Below are positions 1-8,397 of a stretch of 64,000 nucleotides of DNA, one piece after another (the stretch's first letter is position 1; each line of letters opens with the position of its first letter). The stretch is from Clostridium sp. (GTDB taxonomy: Bacteria > Bacillota > Clostridia > Clostridiales > Clostridiaceae). The notes under the pieces were generated by a model. It did no database searches. It saw only the letters and a list, made by a program, of their open reading frames with translations, and was not told where the DNA came from. A program made the position numbers and the translations under genes. The DNA is taken from the NCBI RefSeq assembly GCF_017888565.1, contig NZ_JAGHFX010000043.1, forward strand, positions 62,001 through 126,000, read 5' to 3'.

Positions 1-1744
1 TTTCTCCAACTCCAAGCTTTTGCCATCCTGATGATGTTATTGTAACTCTGTTAAAGTCTCCAACATCCTCAACTGTTGCAGTTCCACCTTGAGGTTGAGC
101 GAATATTGCTGATTTAGGCAAATCAAAACTTACCTTCCAACCTGTATCTATTGGCTTATCTGTTTTATTTGTAACTTTTATATCATAAGTGTAATTTGGA
201 TGATCATATTTTCCTCCAAATACAACCTCTACATCAGTTTGAGATAATCCTGGAATAGAGTCATCTGTTACTTTACAATTTCCTATTGCATCTAAGCCAG
301 ATTTTAATCTACTTGTTAGTGTATCACCAAAAGTATATTTTCCTTCATTTATATTAGTAGAGCCTGGTTTGTGATTAGGGTTTGGGCCAAAGTCTCCATT
401 CATTACCCATATTAACGCTCCACCTAAGTTTTTATTTTTAATATATTCAACTCTTTTATCTATTGATTTTTCATTTTCAAAAGATAGGAATACTTTCTTT
501 TCATTTTGCCAAACGTATGGAACTCCACCAACTTCATCAAAGTAAACTTTTAAATTTGGGTCATTTTCCATTAAGTTCAATACATGCCATAATGGATTGG
601 CTCCTGCAGGATCTAAGACACCATTATTATCTACGTCATCGCCCCAAACATTATATATTCCCGTAGCAGGAGTTTTACTAGAACCATGTAATCCATTAGT
701 TCCACCTTGTACATTTTCCCATCCTCTTGTATAGTAAGGGATTCCCATAATTATTTTTTCAGGAGGTAATACTCCTCTATAGTATTTATAAGCCCAATCC
801 ATATTTAATGTAGGCATAGCCATTTGTATAGTTTCTCTATCTGCTGGATCAGGATAGATATTAGCTAAGTTTTCAACAAACTCATTCCAACCACCATGGA
901 AATCATAAGACATTACACTAAGAAAATCTAAATATTGAGCATAAGAATTATCAGTCATTCCGCCTAGAACCCATGAAGATGCAGTTACTGCAGCTGTTTC
1001 AAGATATTTTTTACCATCTTGCTTCCCAGCAGAATCAAGTTTTTCTCTTAATGTCTTCATTAATAAGTTATATCTTTCATTTAGCTTACCCCTTCTAGGT
1101 TCAGCTAGGTCTTGATCAGCTGGATTACCTGAAGTTGATGTTGTAGATGGATACTCAAAATCTATATCTATACCATCAAAATTGTACTTTCTTACAAATT
1201 CAACACATGAATCAGCAAAAGTATTTATGCCTTGATCGGTATCTAGCATAGTATAAAAACCTCTACTACCAGCCCATCCACCAACAGACATTAATAGCTT
1301 TACGTTTGGGTATTGCTTTTTCATTGTTTGAAGAACATTGAAATGTCCTTTGTAAGGTAGAGTTTGATCTAGAGTAACAGTCTTACCATTATGACTTAAT
1401 GGATAATCTGCAAATGTTTCTTCAATAGCCGCATGCTTATCTCCAAATGATATTTTATTAGTTGCTGGATCAATCATTCCAAAGGAATACTGAATGTGAG
1501 TTAAGGATTCCCATTGTAAATCGGCCGCATCAAAGTATCCTTGAGCTTCACTTTTATATGCCCATTCAGGAAAATACCCAATTATTTTTCTGCTTAAATC
1601 TGTATCGCTAACACCTGAAGCTGTTGGTGTTATATTTTCATTATTACTTGTTACAGCTGCTTTAGGTTGTATTGATATATTAAATAGTGTAAATAGCGAA
1701 AGAGTTATTCCAGTTACTATTCGTTTAATTTTAGTCTTTTTCAT
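1..1744 (-). CDS. GH18 chitinase with C-terminal carbohydrate-binding-like domain (partial, C-terminus beyond the window)
   Basis: Secreted endo/exochitinase hydrolysing beta-1,4-GlcNAc chains. About 581 codons are visible and the frame is still open at position 1. The start ATG (1744-1742) follows a GGAGG site. Residues 1-30 form a signal peptide (KK-rich, then hydrophobic, then QPKAA). The GH18 barrel follows; the catalytic signature DGIDIDFEYP has its acid Glu at about residue 197, and MSYDFHGGW is a typical substrate-cleft motif. The last visible stretch (NYTYDIKVTNKT..TGWKVSFDL) resembles a CBM2/CBM3-like beta-sandwich. It lies 90 bp downstream of a second chitinase on the same strand and is probably co-transcribed with it. 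Family assignment is secure; the exact substrate mode and the rest of the C-terminus are not visible. Confidence 0.93.
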   Translation of the reverse strand, partial: MKKTKIKRIVTGITLSLFTLFNISIQPKAAVTSNNENITPTASGVSDTDLSRKIIGYFPEWAYKSEAQGYFDAADLQWESLTHIQYSFGMIDPATNKISFGDKHAAIEETFADYPLSHNGKTVTLDQTLPYKGHFNVLQTMKKQYPNVKLLMSVGGWAGSRGFYTMLDTDQGINTFADSCVEFVRKYNFDGIDIDFEYPSTTSTSGNPADQDLAEPRRGKLNERYNLLMKTLREKLDSAGKQDGKKYLETAAVTASSWVLGGMTDNSYAQYLDFLSVMSYDFHGGWNEFVENLANIYPDPADRETIQMAMPTLNMDWAYKYYRGVLPPEKIIMGIPYYTRGWENVQGGTNGLHGSSKTPATGIYNVWGDDVDNNGVLDPAGANPLWHVLNLMENDPNLKVYFDEVGGVPYVWQNEKKVFLSFENEKSIDKRVEYIKNKNLGGALIWVMNGDFGPNPNHKPGSTNINEGKYTFGDTLTSRLKSGLDAIGNCKVTDDSIPGLSQTDVEVVFGGKYDHPNYTYDIKVTNKTDKPIDTGWKVSFDLPKSAIFAQPQGGTATVEDVGDFNRVTITSSGWQKLGVGE

Positions 1745-1834
1745 ATTCTACCTCCATAATATTAATTGAAAAAGGTGATAGAAGTGGCTAACAAAGAATG
1801 TTAGCCATCTTCAAATTATAAATAGCTAGATGTA

Positions 1835-4351
1835 CTAACTAATTTTTTCCCAAGCACCCCATTGGTTTGTACCTGGAGTTTCACCTTGTGTCCACCACTT
1901 AGCTCTATATTTAACACCGTTATACATAACAATGTCACCAGCTATATAAGCTTTGGTTGGGCTATAGGTTGGGATTTCTGGAGTAACATTATCAACTACT
2001 GTAATTGTTGCCTTAGCAGTAGTTACTAATCCTTTACTATCAGTAACTGAATAAGTTAAATTGTAAGTTCCAACTTTACTTGTATCAACAGTGCCAGAAA
2101 TAACAATTTTATTAGTTAAATCACCATCTTCTTTATCAGAAGCAGTAATTCCAGTTAAAGGATTGAAGATTGATCCAATCTTAATTTCCTTATTAGCAAC
2201 ACCATTAATTACAGGAGCTGTGTTAGTTGCAGTTTTTTCAGAAACGGTTATAGTAACTGATACAGTAGTTTTTAAACCTTTACTATCAACAACTGAGTAA
2301 GTTAAATTGTAAGTTCCAGCTTTAGTTGTATCAACAGTACCAGAAACTGTTACTTTATTAGTTAAATCACCATCTTCTTTATCAGATGCAGTTATACCAG
2401 CTAATGAATTAAAGGAATCACCAATATAAATTTGTTTATTAGTAGCTCCATTAATTACTGGTGCAGTATTATCAGGAGATGTAGGATTACCATAAATAAA
2501 TTGTCTTCCCATTTCAGGTGATGTTGAGTACATTCTTTGTGATAATTCAACACTCACTAAACCATTTAGGTTATCTATAGATTCAGCAATGTTTAAATCA
2601 AAAGATACTGTTTGACCGGGCTTCATAAGCTTTCCGTCGTATGATCCAGAGAAATCTATTACGTAATATCCATTTTCTTGTTTAACAGCAGGACTTGGAT
2701 GTTGAGCCCCAGTTATAGTAATACCATTTGTCTTAATATAAAGCTTTACATTTTTTAGAGTTTTAGCTGCGGTTTCAACAGAACTAAGAACTTCGCCAGA
2801 TTCACTTAATTTTTCGTTATTTGTAAAGCTTAAATTTATCACGCTACCGCTTCCCCATGCAGGTTTACTTGTAGTTAATTTAGAAGTCACATTAAGCTTA
2901 TTATAAGTTATGGTATAGTTGTCTAGACTGCCTGATCCAAATAATGCTTCCTTGGTTACTTTTGTAAGTTCATCATGTTTAGTAGATGTTGTTTTAGCAT
3001 CTTGTGAAGCCATCCAAGCAATCATTCCACCTAAATTATGCTCTTTAACATATTTAACTTTTTCTTGTATTGATCTTGCATTATCATAGGTAAAGAATGC
3101 ACCTGTTGTTTCATTATATAGATAAGGGGCTTTAGCACTATCATCCCAATATTCTTTTAAACCAGTATATTTTGCTTTTAGTTGGTTAAGAGCATTGTAT
3201 GACCATACTCCACCAGCACGACCACCTTCACCATTCTTTATAGGAGCTTCATTAAGAGCTCCTGAAGTTGGAGTAAGGTCTGCATCTTTATTAACAACTG
3301 CAGCTGTTCCAAACAATCCAGGATTAGCAGCATCTGGTCCATTATTACTTACTTTTTCCCAACCACGTGTATAGTAAGCTGCTCCAATAACTATTTTTTC
3401 AGGTTTAGCTCCATTTGCAATATAGTAATTAACGCTTTCATCAACAGAAAGGCATTCTCCTTTAAATGGAGAGTTAGGATTAGTGTAAAGTGCTGTTTGA
3501 TGACCGCTAACTGTGCTCCATGCACCAGCCATATCGTAAGTCATAATATTTGCAAAATCAACTACATTAAATAATTTTTCTACATCTATTCCTTCATCAA
3601 CTTTAGCTTTTCCAGCTGGAATAGCAACTGAAAGTTCATAAGTTTTTCCGAGTTCAGCACCTTGCTTATTTAAAGCATCCTTTAAGTCTTGTAACAAAAT
3701 TATGAAGTTTTCTTTGTCGGCAGGAGTTGCTTTAGTGGTTCCTTCGTCGTTAGTATTATCAACTTTGTCTGGATCTCTAAGGCTAGCTGGATATTCCCAA
3801 TCTATATCAACAAAATCCATATTAGTATATTTAATAAACGCCATAACATTTTTTACAAAGTTTGCTCTTATTGATGGATTAGCAGCTATAACTGAGAAAT
3901 CACCTGACTTGGACCAGCCACCTAAAGATACTCCTATTTTTAAATTAGGATTTTCACTTTTTAAAACTTGGAATGCGTTTAGAATGCCACCATTTACATC
4001 ACCATAAGTTACGCCAGCATTTCCTAGAGGATGACCAGTAGCTGCATCTTTATCAGTAAATTTTAAAACACCTTGTGCATCAAAATCTACGAATGCAAAA
4101 TTAAGGTGAGTTAATTGATCAGCAGGAATATCCTTAGGATAGAAGTTACCTTGACCTCCCCAGATTGACCAATCTCCATAATACATTACATTACGATATT
4201 TTTGAGCAGATTGTTGAACTGCATTAGGTGCAAAATCGGTAATTGTATTAACAGTAGCTCTAACTGGAGTAACACCTGTTATAAGCATTGCTGCTATTGC
4301 TGTTAATGCAACAATAGGCTTTGATTTTTTATAAAGCTTTTTCCTTATCAT
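1835..4351 (-). CDS. Secreted multidomain GH18 chitinase
   Basis: Extracellular chitinase of 838 residues. Domain order: signal peptide (1-32); GH18 barrel (about 54-470) with MDFVDIDWEYP, acid Glu186 and the DxxDxDxE pattern intact; a beta-rich module of unclear family (about 485-620); two DUF5011-like Ig repeats (about 628-795), each with the SDKEDGDLT core; and a C-terminal CBM5/12 chitin-binding domain with WWTQGETPG. The start ATG is preceded by AAGGGGAT. Length and layout resemble the about 830-residue chitinases known from chitinolytic clostridia. The Ig repeats and CBM are closely related to those of the upstream gene at 4391-5884, so domains have been duplicated or exchanged. Likely one operon with both neighbours. 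Confidence 0.95.
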   Translation of the reverse strand: MIRKKLYKKSKPIVALTAIAAMLITGVTPVRATVNTITDFAPNAVQQSAQKYRNVMYYGDWSIWGGQGNFYPKDIPADQLTHLNFAFVDFDAQGVLKFTDKDAATGHPLGNAGVTYGDVNGGILNAFQVLKSENPNLKIGVSLGGWSKSGDFSVIAANPSIRANFVKNVMAFIKYTNMDFVDIDWEYPASLRDPDKVDNTNDEGTTKATPADKENFIILLQDLKDALNKQGAELGKTYELSVAIPAGKAKVDEGIDVEKLFNVVDFANIMTYDMAGAWSTVSGHQTALYTNPNSPFKGECLSVDESVNYYIANGAKPEKIVIGAAYYTRGWEKVSNNGPDAANPGLFGTAAVVNKDADLTPTSGALNEAPIKNGEGGRAGGVWSYNALNQLKAKYTGLKEYWDDSAKAPYLYNETTGAFFTYDNARSIQEKVKYVKEHNLGGMIAWMASQDAKTTSTKHDELTKVTKEALFGSGSLDNYTITYNKLNVTSKLTTSKPAWGSGSVINLSFTNNEKLSESGEVLSSVETAAKTLKNVKLYIKTNGITITGAQHPSPAVKQENGYYVIDFSGSYDGKLMKPGQTVSFDLNIAESIDNLNGLVSVELSQRMYSTSPEMGRQFIYGNPTSPDNTAPVINGATNKQIYIGDSFNSLAGITASDKEDGDLTNKVTVSGTVDTTKAGTYNLTYSVVDSKGLKTTVSVTITVSEKTATNTAPVINGVANKEIKIGSIFNPLTGITASDKEDGDLTNKIVISGTVDTSKVGTYNLTYSVTDSKGLVTTAKATITVVDNVTPEIPTYSPTKAYIAGDIVMYNGVKYRAKWWTQGETPGTNQWGAWEKIS

Positions 4352-4390
4352 AATATTAAATCCCCTTTACAAATAAATTTCTAAATTAAT

Positions 4391-5884
4391 TTAACTTACT
4401 TTTTCCCATGGGCCCCATTGAGTTGCTCTAGGGGTTTCTCCTTGAGTCCACCATTTAGCTTTATACATAACTCCGTTGTATAAAACTATATCTCCAGCTA
4501 CATATATTTTAGTTGGACTGTATGTCTGAACTGAAGTATCGATTACTGTTATTGTAGAACTTACAGTAGTTGATAAGCTTTTGCTATCAGAAACAGTATA
4601 GCTTATATTGTAGACACCAGCTTTAGATGTATCAACTAAGCCATTAACAATAATCTTACTAGTTAAATCACCATCTTCTTTATCAGATGCAGTAACCCCT
4701 GTTAGTGGATTAAATGTATCTCCAATATTAATTTGTTTATCTGTAACACCATTAATCACTGGAGCTGTGTTATCACTAGGAATTACTGGTGAGCCGAATT
4801 TAGAAAATATCTTTGAATGTTCATATTGAGAACCTATTCCTTGATTATTTTCTATTTGAGCATCTCTATTTAGTGACCAATAAGAAGTCATTCCAATATT
4901 TTTAGTTTTAGCATGGTCAGCTACTAATTGAGACCATGTTGGAGTAAATATAGGATCTGAAGGACTTTCATAGCCTACAGATACTGTAACCCCAACCTTT
5001 GAATAAGCTTCTGAATCAGATAAAGTAGTATTGGCAAATTTTTTATAAGCTTCTTTTATTTGATTCTTTGTTGAATCTATTGCTCTTAGTGAGGCTGTAC
5101 CATAATTTTCTCCAGGTAGTAAAGTACCGCCTCCATAGCACATAGCCATTATATTTATATATTTTAAAGAAACATTATTAGATAAATAAGCATCTAATAA
5201 ATCTATTTGAGTTTGAGTTAAACCAGATGGTAAAACGGGAACAGTCAATGTTACTTCTACTCCTGTAGTGTCTTGTAACATCTTAATAGCCTTTGCATTG
5301 GCGATATTACTTTGTTTATTTTGGGCCCCGCCCTCAACATCAAGATCTATTCTTGTTAATGCATATCCATTTACTATATCTAAATAGGTATTATAAAGAA
5401 CATTCACATCTTGAGAAGTTTGCCAAAATGCAGTTCCACTAGCACCACCAAAGGATATAGTTGCATCACCGCCACTAGCTCTTAGATCTTTTAGGGATTG
5501 TTTTATTCCATTGTATTGATTATCATTTTTTCCTTCGCTTAAAACAGAATATCCACCCCAGCCCCAATTGATTTTTCCATTTGAAACGCTACCAGTTGAT
5601 TGTATAAAAGCTAAGTTAAAGTATTTTATACCAGTTTCATCTGATAGTCTTTTAAGATTGGCAGCTCCTCCACCATCATTTCCCATATAGTAGCCGTTTT
5701 TAGTTACCCAGCCAACCATATCAACATAGGGAGCATTAACTTGTGCAGGCCAGTTTTTTATTCCGACACCAGCATTATAACTACCAACATTTGTAACTGC
5801 TTTAGTAATAAATGAAGTAGATGTAAGAGTAACGAAGGTTGTCAAAAGTGTGTAAATAACTTTTTTAAGAAAGTTTTTCTTCAA
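4391..5884 (-). CDS. Secreted GH18 chitinase, ChiD-like, with Ig-like and CBM5/12 domains
   Basis: Extracellular chitinase of 497 residues. It starts with TTG (5884-5882), placed by a strong AGGAGG about 9 bases upstream; no ATG in frame fits. The signal peptide covers about residues 1-30. The compact GH18 domain (about 35-385) carries RIDLDVEG with Glu184 as acid; the first Asp of the usual DxxDxDxE is Thr177 here. MAMCYGGG and a late Trp (SYWSLNRD) are further GH18 marks. One DUF5011-like repeat (about 390-455) and a C-terminal CBM5/12 (WWTQGETP) follow. This is the first gene of the minus-strand chitinase group. The promoter must lie in the 700-bp gap to the right; I could not pick a convincing one. 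Confidence 0.92.
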   Translation of the reverse strand: MKKNFLKKVIYTLLTTFVTLTSTSFITKAVTNVGSYNAGVGIKNWPAQVNAPYVDMVGWVTKNGYYMGNDGGGAANLKRLSDETGIKYFNLAFIQSTGSVSNGKINWGWGGYSVLSEGKNDNQYNGIKQSLKDLRASGGDATISFGGASGTAFWQTSQDVNVLYNTYLDIVNGYALTRIDLDVEGGAQNKQSNIANAKAIKMLQDTTGVEVTLTVPVLPSGLTQTQIDLLDAYLSNNVSLKYINIMAMCYGGGTLLPGENYGTASLRAIDSTKNQIKEAYKKFANTTLSDSEAYSKVGVTVSVGYESPSDPIFTPTWSQLVADHAKTKNIGMTSYWSLNRDAQIENNQGIGSQYEHSKIFSKFGSPVIPSDNTAPVINGVTDKQINIGDTFNPLTGVTASDKEDGDLTSKIIVNGLVDTSKAGVYNISYTVSDSKSLSTTVSSTITVIDTSVQTYSPTKIYVAGDIVLYNGVMYKAKWWTQGETPRATQWGPWEKVS

Positions 5885-6582
5885 TTATATTTACCTCCTA
5901 ATAATATTTTTATTTATTCTCATCTGTATATTGAATGAGTAATTTTAGGATTAGGTAAATATCTAATAATCTAATGCTGAAATTAAAGTAAGCTAGATAT
6001 TTTTATAAAATAAGAGACTCACTTTAAACATTTGTGCATATAAAGTGAATTCATTTGTTTGTTGAAAAGTTTGAGTTTTTAATGAATATATAAAATTAAT
6101 ATTTCATATATTGAAAATGTTATCAAAAGGTTTGCTAAATATTCTAACAAGTATTTATATACTGATCAGAAAATATTAAATGGTAATTTATTAGATTCCT
6201 CTGAAGTGTTTATTAGTTCCTATATTGTGTGAAATGATAATGAATTATTTAGGAACAAAGAAGTTAATAAATAATAAGTAGTAATGCTTATTATTTCATC
6301 GAAGGTAACTATATCACCTCCTTTACAATAAATGGAATACACCATTTATTTACAATATAAACTATTAGTAAATTAATAGCAATACATTTAAATAAAAAGT
6401 CGAACGATTAATAATGTTTTACAAATTTTGTATGTTTTTAATGGAATATAATTAAAAAGAAAAAGGATAAACATGAAATAAAGTATAAGTATATTTAAAT
6501 GAACTAATAAATGTATATTTTATAAGAATCATAAAAAAGAAAATACATATGATATATTATTAATTTCTTTGAGGAGATATGT
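5885..6582. other. Intergenic region between divergent chitinase and csp operons
   Basis: About 700 AT-rich bases without a gene of normal size. It should hold the promoters of the leftward chitinases and the rightward csp pair. The only strong signal inside is on the minus strand at 6311-6324: a near-perfect ribosome site (AAAGGAGGTGAT) followed by a 30-codon open frame with no ATG, GTG or TTG at the right distance. A 9-bp perfect stem (6327-6335 / 6342-6350) lies just upstream of it. Confidence 0.6.
6526..6554 (+). promoter_or_regulatory. Candidate sporulation (mother-cell type) promoter for the csp pair
   Basis: CATATGATA (6546-6554) fits the CATAnnnTA -10 pattern of SigE/SigK promoters, with a GAATCAT -35-like block 13 bases upstream. 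Csp proteases are made during sporulation, which makes such a promoter expected, but short AT-rich matches arise easily here. Low confidence. Confidence 0.3.
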
Positions 6583-8382
6583 ATGGAAAATACTGTTGGA
6601 TGTAAAAATTATTTAGATGAAAATTCACCAGGGTTTGTAATTGAATATAGAGGGAACTTTAAAGAGGAAATTGATAAAGTAGATTATGCTTGTGGGGATA
6701 TTATTAATGAAAATCTTGCGGTTATATCTGTAGAAGAAAAAAATTTAGATAGATTAAGAAAAGATGTGCCTTCAATTATTTTTATTGAAGCAAGATCTAT
6801 TTATGTATTACAAGATACATCACCTATAAATGTAGATGGTATAAATGCAGTTAAGATTAATAAATATTTGGATTTAACAGGAAAAGGAATAGTTATAGGG
6901 ATGATAGATACGGGAATAGATTACTTAAATAAGGAGTTTATAAGAGAAGATGGCACATCTAGAATAATAAAAATATGGGATCAAACAATTAATGTAAATA
7001 GACAAGGTAACTTGTATATAGGGGAAGAGTATTTTAATGATGACATAAATAGAGCAATTGCTAATAGTAAGAATGGCTCTAATCCATATGATATTGTACC
7101 AAGTAGGGATGAAATAGGACATGGAACTAATATGGCTGGAATAGTGGGAGCAAGAGGGTACAACCCTGATGTTGAGGGTATAGCTAATGATTGTGAATTT
7201 ATGATAGTAAAGCTTTTGCCTTCTCCTAATTATATAAAAATATTAAGAGAAAATAATTTGCCAATTGTACCGGTTTATAATAATTCTGAAGTTTTATCTG
7301 CAATTGAATATTTAAGAAGGTCAGCATATGAATTAAGAAAACCTCTTGTATTGTATATTGGGGTCGGAAGCTATAATGGTAGTCATGATGGACATAATAT
7401 TACAGCTAGGTTTATAACAGCAATGGCTAGAAGGAGAGATATTGTTTTTGTTGCAGGAACTGGTAATGCTGGAGATTATGAGGGGCATTCTACAAACTTT
7501 ATATTAAATCAAGGAGAGGTTAAAAACTCTGAGTTATTAATGACTAAAGAATTAAAAATCTTTGTTATGCATATATGGATTCAAAAACCCAATAAAATGT
7601 CATTAAACATAATAGCTCCGAGTGGAGAAGAATCGGGATTTATAGTTCCAAATATTGAATCTAGAGATACAAGAATATTTTATTTAATTAATACTAAAGT
7701 TGAAATAAGGGCTTATGATCCTGAAAGTTTTACAGGGCATCAATTATTTATATTAAATTTTTCAGGAATAAAGCCGGGAATCTGGATGATAAAATTAAGA
7801 GGAGAATATATAACAGATGGAAGGTATGATATATGGTTACAAGATAAATCAATTTTACCAGAAGGTACAAAGTTTCTTAATCCTAATCCGTATAATACAT
7901 TAACTATACCATCTACTGCTAAGAATTTAATAACAGTAGCATATTATGATGGAACAAATAATAGTTTAGTATCATCATCAGGAAAGGGATTCAATACAAA
8001 TGGATTAATTAATCCAGATATAGCTACTGAAGGCATCAATATTTTAACTACATCTTCAGGGAGCGATAACATAAGTAAAGTAAGTGGAAGTTCATCAGCT
8101 ACTGCAATAGTTGCAGGAGCTTGCGCATTATTATTACAATGGGCAATTGTCGACAAGAATAATTTGTCTATGTATTCAATTAAGCTTAGAAGTTTATTAA
8201 TATATGCAGCAGATAGAGAGGGTATATATGAATATCCAAATGAGGATTTAGGATATGGAAGGCTAAATCTATTAGAAGTTTTCAAGGTTCTTGGTGGGAA
8301 CTATAGAGTTAACAATGATATGCTAGAATATTTGATTGGAAATTTATATATTAGAATTCCAAATGATATTATAAGAAACTAA
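6583..8382 (+). CDS. csp: Csp-type subtilisin-like germination protease
   Basis: Spore serine protease of the Csp family, which cleaves the SleC proenzyme when spores germinate. The 599 residues comprise a prodomain (about 1-85), a split S8 catalytic domain and an inserted jelly-roll (about 305-430). The triad is intact: Asp109 (MIDTGID), His180 (IGHGTNMAG) and Ser504 (GSSSATA). There is no signal peptide, as expected for a protein packaged in the spore. The ATG follows a GAGGAG site. The next csp begins 15 bp after the stop, so the two form an operon. The tail motif GNLYIRIPNDI resembles the tail of the fused Csp at 37352-41116. I cannot tell whether it corresponds to CspA, CspB or CspC. Confidence 0.9.
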   Translation: MENTVGCKNYLDENSPGFVIEYRGNFKEEIDKVDYACGDIINENLAVISVEEKNLDRLRKDVPSIIFIEARSIYVLQDTSPINVDGINAVKINKYLDLTGKGIVIGMIDTGIDYLNKEFIREDGTSRIIKIWDQTINVNRQGNLYIGEEYFNDDINRAIANSKNGSNPYDIVPSRDEIGHGTNMAGIVGARGYNPDVEGIANDCEFMIVKLLPSPNYIKILRENNLPIVPVYNNSEVLSAIEYLRRSAYELRKPLVLYIGVGSYNGSHDGHNITARFITAMARRRDIVFVAGTGNAGDYEGHSTNFILNQGEVKNSELLMTKELKIFVMHIWIQKPNKMSLNIIAPSGEESGFIVPNIESRDTRIFYLINTKVEIRAYDPESFTGHQLFILNFSGIKPGIWMIKLRGEYITDGRYDIWLQDKSILPEGTKFLNPNPYNTLTIPSTAKNLITVAYYDGTNNSLVSSSGKGFNTNGLINPDIATEGINILTTSSGSDNISKVSGSSSATAIVAGACALLLQWAIVDKNNLSMYSIKLRSLLIYAADREGIYEYPNEDLGYGRLNLLEVFKVLGGNYRVNNDMLEYLIGNLYIRIPNDIIRN

Positions 8383-8397
8383 ATAGGGGGATAGTAA

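Noticed and set aside
2100..4760. Regular near-identical repeats that look like a repeat array
   Set aside because: They are codons of DUF5011-like Ig domains in two chitinase genes, not CRISPR or mobile repeats.
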